A DNA stretch of 64,000 nucleotides. Origin: Streptomyces smyrnaeus. GTDB lineage: Bacteria > Actinomycetota > Actinomycetes > Streptomycetales > Streptomycetaceae. Of this stretch, positions 50,079 through 58,089 are shown one piece after another (positions within the stretch are counted from its first letter, which is position 1; each line of letters opens with the position of its first letter). The DNA lies in assembly GCF_017676345.1 (NCBI RefSeq), contig NZ_JAFFZM010000003.1, forward strand, positions 248,001-312,000, in the 5' to 3' direction. The notes under the pieces were generated by a model. The model was not told the DNA's origin, searched no databases, and worked only from the letters and a program-made list of their open reading frames with translations. The translations under genes were made by a program, and so were the position numbers.

Positions 50079-50552
50079 ATGAGTCAGCCGGTCGATCAGC
50101 GGGGCGAGGAGTACGAGCGGTTTCCCGGCAGGGAGGGGGCGACCGCGACGGTCGAGGTGGATCCGCGTGCGGTCGGGACGGTGCGCATGACGTACGCGCC
50201 CGATCCGGACGGCGACCCGGACCCCGGAGAGATCGTATGGACGTGGGTGCCCTACGAGGAGGCCGACGGCCGGGGCAAGGACCGGCCGGTGCTGGTCGTC
50301 GCGCAGGAGGGCCACCGTGACGGGTCGCCCGTCCTGGCCGTACAGCTGACCTCCAGGGCCAGGGACGGCGGCCAGGAGTGGATGCCGCTGGGTTCCGGCC
50401 CCTGGGACCGGGAGGGGCGGGAGTCGTGGGTGGGGCTCGATCGGGTGTTGCGGGTGCACCCCGACGGTATGCGGCGCGAAGCGTGCGCCCTGGACCGGGC
50501 ACGCTTCAACGCCGTGGTGCACCGCCTCCAGCAGGTGCACGGCTGGCGCTGA
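50079..50552 (+). CDS. PemK/MazF-fold protein, no antitoxin gene adjacent
   Basis: A 157-residue protein. After about 45 acidic residues the PemK/MazF-like beta barrel starts at PGEIVWTWVPYEEADGRGKDRPVLVVA, the characteristic first-strand motif with the KDRPVLV loop, and continues through VLAVQLTSRAR and GLDRVLRVHPDG. MazF toxins cut RNA. Here no small antitoxin gene precedes or overlaps it, and such stand-alone versions are common in Streptomyces, so toxicity should not be assumed. ATG 50079 is chosen with GGGG upstream; the family start is variable. Confidence 0.8.
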   Translation: MSQPVDQRGEEYERFPGREGATATVEVDPRAVGTVRMTYAPDPDGDPDPGEIVWTWVPYEEADGRGKDRPVLVVAQEGHRDGSPVLAVQLTSRARDGGQEWMPLGSGPWDREGRESWVGLDRVLRVHPDGMRREACALDRARFNAVVHRLQQVHGWR

Positions 50553-50567
50553 GCCGGCCGCCGAGGA

Positions 50568-50612
50568 CAGGCCCCACCAAGGGCAGGCCCCACCAAGCAA
50601 CAGCCCCACCAA
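50568..50612 (+). repeat. Short imperfect tandem repeats between the PemK-fold and PIG-L genes
   Basis: CAGGCCCCACCAA occurs at 50568-50580 and 50584-50596, and CAGCCCCACCAA at 50601-50612, a period of about 16-17 bases. Just after, AAAGCTGAAAAGCTGAAAGG repeats GCTGAAA. The rest of the 229-base gap (50553-50781) shows no gene. Confidence 0.6.
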
Positions 50613-50781
50613 CGACAGGCCGACGTGCCGCGGAGCCTGCGGGCGAAGATGCCGCAAAGCTGAAAAGCTGAAAGGCCGCAAGTCCCGGGCTGCGGGGAGC
50701 AGGGGAACAGCTGGCCGCGGCGCGGGTGTTGCACCGTTGTTCAGCGCCAACGGGGGCGCACGCGACGAAAGGCGGAACGGA

Positions 50782-51564
50782 ATGTCGGCCACAGCGCAGA
50801 GCACGGAGGAGCACGGCGCGGCTTCGCAGTTGGCGGCGATGCCCGAGGACTGGACCCGGGCGCTGGCAGTTGTCGCACACCCGGACGACCTGGAGTACGG
50901 CGCTGCCGCCGCGGTCGCCGAGTGGACGGCGCAGGGCAAGGACGTCACCTATCTGCTGGCCACCCGGGGCGAGGCGGGCATCGACACCATGGAGCCCGCC
51001 GAGGCTGCACGCGTACGCGAGGCCGAACAGCGCGCCAGTGCGGCGGTCGTAGGGGTGTCCGAGGTGGAGTTCCTCGATCATCGTGACGGTGTGCTGGAGG
51101 AGGGCCCGGCCCTGCGCAGGGACATCGCGGCGGTGATCCGCAGGCACCGGCCCGAACTGGTTCTCACCATCAACCACCACGACACCTGGGGTGCCGGTCC
51201 CGGCAGCCCCTGGAACACCCCCGACCACCGCGCGCTGGGCCGTTCCGTCCTCGACGCCGTAGGGGACGCGGGCAACCGATGGATCTTCAGCGACCAGATG
51301 GAGAAGGACGGCGTCCTGCCTTGGGGCGGGGTGCGGTGGGTGGCCGTCGCCGCCTCGCCGGCCGTCACCCACGCGGTGCCGGTGGGGGAGGAGGCGGCCC
51401 GCAAGGGGCTCGCCTCGCTGTTGGAGCACCGCTCCTACATCGAGGCGCTGACCGACGAGGACCCCGAGGAGTACGCGCGTTCGATCGTCTACGGGGGTCT
51501 CGACATGTACGGCCGTCAAAACGGTGGCCGCCGCTCGGTCGCCTTCGAACTCCACGCCCGCTGA
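50782..51564 (+). CDS. PIG-L family deacetylase
   Basis: A 260-residue zinc-dependent LmbE-like deacetylase. The metal site is in ALAVVAHPDDLEYGAAA, with the His and second Asp as ligands and the first Asp as base; the third ligand is the His in WNTPDHRALGRSV. Members remove acetyl from N-acetylglucosaminyl groups in mycothiol or glycolipid synthesis and from many secondary metabolites. It differs from MshB and Mca in length and context, so the substrate is open. ATG 50782 follows AAAGGCGGAA. Conserved next to the MFS gene, with which it is convergent. Confidence 0.9.
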   Translation: MSATAQSTEEHGAASQLAAMPEDWTRALAVVAHPDDLEYGAAAAVAEWTAQGKDVTYLLATRGEAGIDTMEPAEAARVREAEQRASAAVVGVSEVEFLDHRDGVLEEGPALRRDIAAVIRRHRPELVLTINHHDTWGAGPGSPWNTPDHRALGRSVLDAVGDAGNRWIFSDQMEKDGVLPWGGVRWVAVAASPAVTHAVPVGEEAARKGLASLLEHRSYIEALTDEDPEEYARSIVYGGLDMYGRQNGGRRSVAFELHAR

Positions 51565-51601
51565 TCCGCTCCGCTGCGTGGGCGGCAGGCGACGGTACCG
51601 G

Positions 51602-51634
51602 GCCCCTCTCCGCCGTGCCGGCGCGGAGAGGGGC
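51602..51634. terminator. Bidirectional terminator between the PIG-L and MFS genes
   Basis: GCCCCTCTCCGC (51602-51613) pairs with GCGGAGAGGGGC (51623-51634) over 12 bases with a nine-base loop, between convergent genes. Confidence 0.8.
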
Positions 51635-51677
51635 GTTCGCGGACGGGGTGGCGGGGCCGGCCTTCCCCGCCGCCCGG

Positions 51678-53198
51678 TCAGCGCCGTGCCGCGACGGCCA
51701 CCGTCAGCACGGCCACCGGAACGAGCAGCGCGGCAGCCAGCAGGTTGAGCCAGCCGTAGCCCGCCTGGGCGACGACGAGACCGGAGAGCGCGGCACCGAC
51801 ACCGGCGGCAGAGTTCATGATCATGTCCGAGAAGCCCTGCACGGCGGCGCGGGCGTGCTGCGGGATGGAGTCGGTCAGCAGCGCGGAGCCGGCGACCAGC
51901 CCCGCCGACCATCCCAGGCCCAGCAGGAACAGTCCGGCGGCGGACTGCGCGTGGTTCCCGTTCGCCGTCCCGGCCAGTGCGGTGGCGCATCCCAGCAGGG
52001 CCACGCCGCTCAGGATCACGCTGAACCGGCCGATCCGGTCCGCGAGCCAGCCCACCACGGGCGAGAACGCGTACATGCCGGCGATGTGACCGCTGATGAC
52101 GAGTCCGATCAGCTCCACCCCGGCACCGTGTCCGCCCAGGTCGACGGGGGTCATCACCATCACGGAGACCATCACCGTGTGGGAGCCAGCTATCGCGGCG
52201 AGGGCGACCCTGGCGTGCGCCGAGGCCGCCACCGCGGCCAGCCCGGCCCGCAGCGACCGCCCGTCGCCGTCCTCCGCCTCCCGGGTGCGCGCTTCCGGGG
52301 CGTCGTCCGTGGTGTTGTCCGCGGCGGCGTCCGCGGTGCCGTTTTCTTCGGCCCGGGCCAGGGCGCGGGCCGTCAGCAGCGGGTCGGGCCGCAGCAGCAG
52401 GTGCAGCAGCACCCCGGCCGCCAGGAACACTCCGGTGCCCCACAGAAAGGGGCCCGCTGCTTCGGGCAGACCGAGGCCGGCCACGCTCTGCCCGGCCGGC
52501 GCCGCGATGTTCGGGCCCAGCACGGCGCCGATGGTGGTCGCCCATACGACCGTGGAGATGGCCCGTGCCCGGTGCAGCGGCTCGGCGAGGTCGGCGGCGG
52601 CGAAGCGCGCCTGGAGGTTGGCGGTGTTGCTGGCGCCGAAGGCGGCCATGCCCACCAGCAGCAGGGGGAAGTTCCGCATCGCGGCTCCCGCCACCACCAC
52701 GAGCCCGCCGACGGCGGCCACCGCGTACGCGGAGGTCAGTCCGACGCGCCGGCCGCGCCGTGCCATCAGGGCCGCGAACGGCAGCGACAGCAGTGCCGTC
52801 CCGACGACGGAGGATGTGGACGCCAGACCGGCCACGGCCTCCGAGCCCCCGATCTCCTCGGCCAGCACGGCCGCGAGCGCGACCGCGGTGGAGACCCCCA
52901 AGCCGCCGAGGATCTGGCTGAGGACCAGGGCCAGCCGCACGCGCCGCCGCACGGCCCGCAGATCCGTCCCGCCGAGCACCGGGAGCTGTTCCGGTGGCCC
53001 GCCGGGTGCGCCGAGGGGCAGTCCGCCGACCGCCTTCCCGGCCGTTCGCCTCGCCGTGCTCCGGGCTGCTTCCGCCGCTGCATCCGCCCCTGTTTCCGTT
53101 GCTGCCTCCCCCGCTGCGCGCCCCGCGTCCCCCGCCGGGTCCCCGGCTATGTCCCCCGGTGTGTCACCACCGTCGGCCGTGTCACGAATGTCAGTCAC
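51678..53198 (-). CDS. Major facilitator superfamily transporter
   Basis: A 506-residue transporter. The first 80 residues are a hydrophilic Asp/Gly/Ala-rich extension, followed by about 12 membrane segments in two halves. The inter-helix 2-3 loop (AALMARRGRRVGLTSAYAVA) is the MFS signature; the central cytoplasmic loop is acidic (around residue 300). Its cargo is unknown; drug efflux is the usual guess. The start lies 62 bases after the alkyltransferase stop on the same strand, so it may be read from the damage-inducible promoter. Confidence 0.9.
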   Translation of the reverse strand: MTDIRDTADGGDTPGDIAGDPAGDAGRAAGEAATETGADAAAEAARSTARRTAGKAVGGLPLGAPGGPPEQLPVLGGTDLRAVRRRVRLALVLSQILGGLGVSTAVALAAVLAEEIGGSEAVAGLASTSSVVGTALLSLPFAALMARRGRRVGLTSAYAVAAVGGLVVVAGAAMRNFPLLLVGMAAFGASNTANLQARFAAADLAEPLHRARAISTVVWATTIGAVLGPNIAAPAGQSVAGLGLPEAAGPFLWGTGVFLAAGVLLHLLLRPDPLLTARALARAEENGTADAAADNTTDDAPEARTREAEDGDGRSLRAGLAAVAASAHARVALAAIAGSHTVMVSVMVMTPVDLGGHGAGVELIGLVISGHIAGMYAFSPVVGWLADRIGRFSVILSGVALLGCATALAGTANGNHAQSAAGLFLLGLGWSAGLVAGSALLTDSIPQHARAAVQGFSDMIMNSAAGVGAALSGLVVAQAGYGWLNLLAAALLVPVAVLTVAVAARR

Positions 53199-53260
53199 GC
53201 CGCGCAGTCTGACACCGCGCGCTCTTCGCCACCACGGACTTGTGGCGGCATCGGGGCGGG

Positions 53261-53821
53261 TCAGAACAGGGGCTGCGGCAGTAGGCCCTCCAGGGCGAGA
53301 AGGGCGCGCTTGGTTTCGAGGCCGCCGCCGAAGCCGCCTATCGCGCCGGAGCTCTCCAGCACGCGGTGACAGGGCACCACGACGGGCAGCGGGTTGGCGC
53401 CCATCGCCACACCGACCGCGCGTGCGGCGCCCGGGTCGCCCACGCGCAGCGCGAGGTCCTGATAGCCGACGGTCGTCCCGTAGGGCACATGGGTCGCCAG
53501 CTCGCGCAGCACGCGCTCGTTGAAGCCGCCCGTCAGCGACCAGTCCAGCGGGACGTCGACCGAGACGGGGGAGCCCGCGAAATAGCGGTCGAGCGCCGCA
53601 CCGGCCGCCTCGAGGTGCCCGGAGGGTGCGTCAGGGTGCTCGGCGGGCAGCGGCTCGCTGCCCAGGCGTGCGGAGAGCTGGGAGAGGGCCCGGTCCAGCG
53701 TGCGTCCTCTCGCGTGGAAGACGACGTTGACCAGGCCCTTCTCGGTGGCCGCGAGCAGCAGCGGCCCGATGGGCGTCTCCCGCAGGGTCCAGGCCGTCGG
53801 CCGCACCGGGGTGTCAGTCAT
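53261..53821 (-). CDS. ogt: Methylated-DNA--protein-cysteine methyltransferase
   Basis: A 186-residue suicide repair protein that transfers an alkyl group from O6-alkylguanine to its own cysteine, within VVVPCHRVLESSGAIGGFGGG. The recognition helix region is HVPYGTTVGYQDLALRVG with the Arg finger nearby, and the Asn hinge is in VGVAMGANPLP. The ATG at 53821 is supported by the damage-type promoter whose predicted start is on this codon, making the mRNA leaderless. No Ada-type N-terminal domain is present. The gene symbol is by family; paralogues may exist elsewhere in the genome. Confidence 0.95.
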   Translation of the reverse strand: MTDTPVRPTAWTLRETPIGPLLLAATEKGLVNVVFHARGRTLDRALSQLSARLGSEPLPAEHPDAPSGHLEAAGAALDRYFAGSPVSVDVPLDWSLTGGFNERVLRELATHVPYGTTVGYQDLALRVGDPGAARAVGVAMGANPLPVVVPCHRVLESSGAIGGFGGGLETKRALLALEGLLPQPLF

Positions 53822-53827
53822 ACCGGA

Positions 53828-53850
53828 ACCCTAGAGGCTCCCACCGACAA
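53828..53850 (-). promoter_or_regulatory. RecA-NDp (PafBC-type) promoter of the alkyltransferase gene
   Basis: On the minus strand TTGTCGGTGGG, six bases, TAGGGT. The match to TTGTC(A/G)GTG-N8-TANNNT is exact. The last base of the -10 is seven bases before the ATG, so transcription should begin on the start codon. Confidence 0.85.
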
Positions 53851-53890
53851 TCCCCGGTGGCAGCCGTCCGGCGCCTCCCCGGGGGAGGGC

Positions 53891-54973
53891 TCAGCGCGTG
53901 GGTGCCGTCTGCTGCACGGCGTCGCTGACCACGTCGGGCTTGTTGGAGATGATGCCGTCCACACCCGCGTCGGCGACCTTACGGGCGGTGTCGGCGTCGT
54001 TCACCGTCCAGGTGAAGACCTCCAACGGCTTGTTGTGCGGGCCCTTGAGCGCGTGGACGGCGTCCACGTACTCCTTGGTGGCGTCCGTGTAGGTGGGGTT
54101 GATCTGGTCGGTGAACTTGGCGTATTCCTTCAGGTCGCCGGTCTTGGGGGTCCCCAGGAAGCCCGTCTTCACCTCGGGCGACTGCTGGTGCACCTGCTCG
54201 ATCGACGCCTTGTCGAAGCTTTGGATGATGAGCTTGCTGCGGGTGTGCCGACGGTCCAGCCAGCCCTGCTGCCTCAGCTCGTCGAGGGTGTCGCGCTCGA
54301 TGCCGGGGTAGAGGCCGGGCGACTTCAGCTCCAGCAGGAGTTCCTGCCCGTACCGGTCGAGCCGGCCGAGGAACTCGTCCAGGGTGGGGATCTTCTCGCC
54401 CTTGTACTGGCTGCCGAACCAGCTGCCCGCGTCCAGGGTCCTGATCTCCTTGAGGGTGAAGTCGGAGACCTTCCACGGGCTGCGGTCCGGGAAGTGCTCC
54501 TCGACGTCCGTGGTGCGGGAGAGCGTGGTGTCGTGGATGACGATCAGCTTGCCGTCCTTGGTGCGCTGCACATCGTTCTCGACCCACTCGATGCCCAGCT
54601 CGTGCGCCTTGTCCACCGCGGCCAGCGTGTTCTCCGGCGCGTAACCGGACGCTCCCCGGTGCGCCACGGTGAGGGGCGCCTTGTGTGGTTTTCTCACGTC
54701 GGACGGGGACTGCGACGCGGACGGCGACTGGGTCTGTGGTTTCGACTGCGGGTTCGGCTCTGGTTTCGACTGGGGCCGCGGCTGCGACTGCGACTCGGGG
54801 TCGGGGTCCTCGTCGAAGAGGCCGGAGGGAAAGCCGGAGAAGTCTACGACCGGCTCCGGCGTCTGTCTCGCCGGGCGTTCCGAGGCTGCAGCGGTCGGCG
54901 CGGCGGTGAGGAAGAGCGCGCTTATACCCAGCAGCGCACCTGCGGCGGTAGCGGTCAGCGGGCGTATCGACAT
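53891..54973 (-). CDS. Secreted glycerophosphodiester phosphodiesterase
   Basis: A 360-residue exported enzyme that splits glycerophosphodiesters into glycerol-3-phosphate and an alcohol. The signal peptide is LTATAAGALLGISALFLTA with cleavage near AAASERPA. A linker rich in Gln, Ser, Pro and Lys (several PQSKP-type repeats) spans residues about 50-90. The TIM-barrel domain starts APLTVAHRGASGYAPENTLA with catalytic His-Arg; metal ligands follow in WVENDVQRTKDGKLIVIHD. ATG 54973 has AGGAG seven bases before it. Longer in-frame starts lack a signal peptide. It may serve phosphate scavenging or teichoic acid turnover. Confidence 0.93.
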   Translation of the reverse strand: MSIRPLTATAAGALLGISALFLTAAPTAAASERPARQTPEPVVDFSGFPSGLFDEDPDPESQSQPRPQSKPEPNPQSKPQTQSPSASQSPSDVRKPHKAPLTVAHRGASGYAPENTLAAVDKAHELGIEWVENDVQRTKDGKLIVIHDTTLSRTTDVEEHFPDRSPWKVSDFTLKEIRTLDAGSWFGSQYKGEKIPTLDEFLGRLDRYGQELLLELKSPGLYPGIERDTLDELRQQGWLDRRHTRSKLIIQSFDKASIEQVHQQSPEVKTGFLGTPKTGDLKEYAKFTDQINPTYTDATKEYVDAVHALKGPHNKPLEVFTWTVNDADTARKVADAGVDGIISNKPDVVSDAVQQTAPTR

Positions 54974-55103
54974 GCGGGACTCCTCGCTTGTGCCTGCACG
55001 GACTGCCGAAACAGTTCCCGATGCGCAATACAAACAAGCGGGGACAAAGTGGCGTAGAGCTGAATGAGGGGTAGCCAAGCCGCTGACCTGCGCCGGAAGA
55101 AAT

Positions 55104-55119
55104 TGGCAGCTATCTGCCA
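55104..55119. promoter_or_regulatory. Palindrome in the GDPD-uvrB divergent region
   Basis: TGGCAG-CTAT-CTGCCA is a perfect six-base inverted repeat with a four-base centre, between the two divergent genes and 31 bases upstream of the uvrB damage motif. It is not an actinobacterial SOS box (CGAAC...GTTCG). The bound protein, if any, is unknown. Confidence 0.4.
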
Positions 55120-55149
55120 GTGGGGGGTAGTTTGCGCACCGGAGCCCGC

Positions 55150-55171
55150 TGTCAGTGGTGAGTCGTACCGT
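55150..55171 (+). promoter_or_regulatory. RecA-NDp (PafBC-type) promoter of uvrB
   Basis: TGTCAGTG (55150-55157), eight bases, TACCGT (55166-55171). The spacing is exact and the -10 fits TANNNT. The predicted start at 55178-55179 coincides with the ATG at 55179, giving a leaderless mRNA. Confidence 0.8.
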
Positions 55172-55178
55172 GGTGGAC

Positions 55179-57314
55179 ATGCGGCCCAACACCGAGATCG
55201 AACGCAAGGTGGCGCCCTTCGAGGTCGTCAGCCCCTATCAGCCCAGCGGTGACCAGCCAACCGCCATCGCGGAGCTCGCACAGCGGGTCACCGCAGGTGA
55301 GAAGGATGTCGTGCTGCTGGGTGCCACGGGCACCGGCAAGTCGGCCACCACGGCGTGGATGATCGAGAAGCTCCAGCGTCCGACGCTGGTGATGGCGCCG
55401 AACAAGACCCTGGCGGCCCAGCTGGCCAACGAGTTCCGCGAGCTGCTGCCGAACAACGCGGTCGAGTACTTCGTCTCCTACTACGACTACTACCAGCCGG
55501 AGGCCTACGTCCCGCAGACGGACACCTACATCGAGAAGGACTCCTCGATCAACGAGGAGGTCGAACGTCTGCGCCACAGTGCGACGAACTCGCTGCTCAC
55601 CCGGCGTGACGTGGTCGTGGTCGCCTCCGTCTCCTGCATCTACGGCCTGGGCACCCCGCAGGAGTACGTGGACCGCATGGTGAAGCTGAAGGTCGGCCAG
55701 GAGGTCGACAGGGACGAGCTGCTGCGCCGCTTCGTGGATGTGCAGTACACCCGCAACGACATGGCGTTCACCCGTGGCACCTTCCGGGTCCGCGGCGACA
55801 CCATCGAGATCTTCCCGGTCTACGAGGAGCTGGCCGTCCGCATCGAGATGTTCGGTGACGAGATCGAGGCCCTCTCCACCCTCCATCCGCTCACCGGCGA
55901 GGTGATCTCGGACGACCAGGAGCTGTACGTCTTCCCCGCCTCCCACTATGTGGCCGGGCCCGAGCGCATGGAGCGGGCCATCGGTGCCATCGAGGCGGAG
56001 CTGGCCGAGACGCTGGCCACGATGGAGAAGCAGGGCAAGCTGCTGGAGGCACAGCGGCTGCGGATGCGCACCACGTACGACATCGAGATGATGCGCCAGA
56101 TCGGCACCTGCTCCGGCATCGAGAACTACTCGCGGCACATCGACGGCCGTGACCCCGGCTCGGCGCCGCACACCCTGCTGGACTACTTCCCGGACGACTT
56201 CCTGCTGGTCATCGACGAGTCGCACCAGACGGTCCCGCAGATCGGTGCGATGTACGAGGGCGACGCGGCCCGCAAGCGCACACTGATCGACCACGGCTTC
56301 CGGCTGCCCTCCGCGCTGGACAACCGCCCCCTGAAGTGGGAGGAGTTCCTGGAGCGCATCGACCAGACGGTCTATCTGTCGGCGACGCCGGGCCCGTACG
56401 AGCTGGCCCGTTCCGACGGCTATGTGGAGCAGGTCATCCGCCCCACCGGGCTGATCGACCCGGAGGTGGTCGTCAAGCCCACCGACGGTCAGATCGACGA
56501 CCTGGTGCACGAGATCCGGCTGCGCGAGGAGCGGGACGAGCGGGTGCTGGTCACCACGCTCACCAAGAAGATGGCCGAGGACCTGACGGACTACTTCCTC
56601 GAGCTGGGCATCCGGGTCCGCTATCTGCACAGCGACGTGGACACCCTGCGCCGGATCGAACTGCTGCGCGAGCTGCGCTCGGGCGAGTACGACGTGCTGG
56701 TGGGCATCAACCTGCTGCGTGAGGGTCTGGACCTGCCCGAGGTCTCCCTGGTGGCCATTCTGGACGCCGACAAGGAGGGCTTCCTGCGCTCGGGCACCTC
56801 CTTGATCCAGACGATCGGCCGCGCGGCACGCAACGTCTCCGGTCAGGTGCACATGTACGCGGACCAGGTCACCCCCGGTATGCAGCGGGCGATCGAGGAG
56901 ACCAACCGGCGCCGCGAGAAGCAGATCGCCTACAACGAGGAACACGGCATCGACCCCGAGCCGCTGCGGAAGAAGATCGGCGACATCGTCGCGGACATCG
57001 CACGCGAGCAGATCGACACCGAGGCGCTGCTGGAGACGGGCTACCGCCAGCGGGACGAGAGCGGCAAGGGTGGCAAGGCGGCGGCCAAGGGCAAGGCGCC
57101 CACCCCCGCGAAGAGCCGGACCGCCAAGGGCGCCGGAGCCGGCGAGCTGACCGACCGGCCCGCCGCCGAGCTCGCCCAGACCATCGAGGATCTGACCGAA
57201 CGGATGCGGGCAGCCGCGGCCGAGCTCCAGTTCGAGGTGGCCGCACGGCTGCGCGACGAGGTGGGCGAGCTGAAGAAGGAGCTGCGGCAGATGAAGGAGG
57301 CGGGGCTCAAATAG
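55179..57314 (+). CDS. uvrB: Excinuclease ABC subunit B
   Basis: A 711-residue helicase-like subunit of nucleotide-excision repair. Motif I is [19 protein letters not shown], the damage-inserting beta-hairpin region is [20 protein letters not shown], and motif II is [18 protein letters not shown]; motifs V and VI are in [20 protein letters not shown] and [12 protein letters not shown]. The C-terminal UvrC-binding coiled coil ([19 protein letters not shown]) is intact after a Lys/Ala-rich linker. ATG 55179 ([20 protein letters not shown]) is the family start and fits a leaderless transcript; an in-frame GTG at 55155 lies within the promoter. Confidence 0.97.
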   Translation: MRPNTEIERKVAPFEVVSPYQPSGDQPTAIAELAQRVTAGEKDVVLLGATGTGKSATTAWMIEKLQRPTLVMAPNKTLAAQLANEFRELLPNNAVEYFVSYYDYYQPEAYVPQTDTYIEKDSSINEEVERLRHSATNSLLTRRDVVVVASVSCIYGLGTPQEYVDRMVKLKVGQEVDRDELLRRFVDVQYTRNDMAFTRGTFRVRGDTIEIFPVYEELAVRIEMFGDEIEALSTLHPLTGEVISDDQELYVFPASHYVAGPERMERAIGAIEAELAETLATMEKQGKLLEAQRLRMRTTYDIEMMRQIGTCSGIENYSRHIDGRDPGSAPHTLLDYFPDDFLLVIDESHQTVPQIGAMYEGDAARKRTLIDHGFRLPSALDNRPLKWEEFLERIDQTVYLSATPGPYELARSDGYVEQVIRPTGLIDPEVVVKPTDGQIDDLVHEIRLREERDERVLVTTLTKKMAEDLTDYFLELGIRVRYLHSDVDTLRRIELLRELRSGEYDVLVGINLLREGLDLPEVSLVAILDADKEGFLRSGTSLIQTIGRAARNVSGQVHMYADQVTPGMQRAIEETNRRREKQIAYNEEHGIDPEPLRKKIGDIVADIAREQIDTEALLETGYRQRDESGKGGKAAAKGKAPTPAKSRTAKGAGAGELTDRPAAELAQTIEDLTERMRAAAAELQFEVAARLRDEVGELKKELRQMKEAGLK

Positions 57315-57382
57315 CGCTCTGCGGCGCGTCCGCCGGGTGGAGTGTTGCAAGACCGACACAAGTCACGGGCGGCGGCCCAGGC

Positions 57383-57404
57383 TGTCGGTGCCCTTGCGTA
57401 GGGT
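57383..57404 (+). promoter_or_regulatory. RecA-NDp (PafBC-type) promoter of the terD gene
   Basis: TGTCGGTG (57383-57390), eight bases, TAGGGT (57399-57404). The expected start, about 57411, leaves a leader of about 50 bases with GAGAGGGGA before the GTG at 57460. Confidence 0.75.
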
Positions 57405-57459
57405 GCTGTGCCTGGTGGCCGTCGGCCGGTGGCGGCCCCGGTTCAGAGAGGGGACGCAC

Positions 57460-58038
57460 GTGTCGGTCAACTTGTCCAAGGGCCAGGGAATCAGCCTGCA
57501 GAAGAGCGACGGGGCCACGCTCACGGCGGTGCGCATGGGTCTGGGCTGGCAGGCCGCTCAGCGTCGGGGGCTCTTCGGCAAGCGCACCAAGGAGATCGAC
57601 CTCGACGCGTCGGCAGTGCTCTTCGCCGACAAGCAGCCGGTCGACGTGGTCTTCTTCCGCCACCTGGTGAGCGACGACGGCTCGGTCAAGCACACCGGTG
57701 ACAACCTGGTGGGCGGCGCCGGGCAGGGCGGTGACGACGAGGCGATCCTGGTGGATCTGCAGCGCGTCCCCGTCCACATCGACCAGATCGTCTTCACGGT
57801 CAACTCGTTCACCGGCCAGACCTTCGCCGAGGTGGAGAACGCCTTCTGCCGCCTCGTCGACGAGACGAACGGCCAGGAGATGGCCCGCTACACCCTCACC
57901 GGCGGCGGCCAGTACACCGCGCAGATCATGGCCAAGGTCCACCGGCAGGGCAGCGGCTGGCAGATGACTGCCCTCGGCGAACCCGCCAACGGCCGTACCT
58001 TCCAGGACCTGATGCCCACGATCCTGCCCAAGCTGTGA
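57460..58038 (+). CDS. TerD-family protein
   Basis: A 192-residue calcium-binding stress protein of the tellurium-resistance family. It begins VSVNLSKGQGISLQKSDGAT, as nearly all TerD proteins do. The Ca-binding acidic residues appear in RTKEIDLDASAVLF and GDNLVGGAGQGGDDEAILVD; GAEYTAQ-type ends are replaced by GGGQYTAQIMAKVHRQG. The motif MGLGWQAAQ is present. Function is thought to be envelope or chemical stress sensing, not tellurite itself. GTG 57460 follows GAGAGGGGA. A damage-type promoter lies upstream; a TerD/FtsK-like gene follows after 51 bases. Confidence 0.93.
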   Translation: MSVNLSKGQGISLQKSDGATLTAVRMGLGWQAAQRRGLFGKRTKEIDLDASAVLFADKQPVDVVFFRHLVSDDGSVKHTGDNLVGGAGQGGDDEAILVDLQRVPVHIDQIVFTVNSFTGQTFAEVENAFCRLVDETNGQEMARYTLTGGGQYTAQIMAKVHRQGSGWQMTALGEPANGRTFQDLMPTILPKL

Positions 58039-58089
58039 GGGACCGGGTTCTGCCGCAGGTGTGACGAGCCACAGGGGAGAGGCACGACG

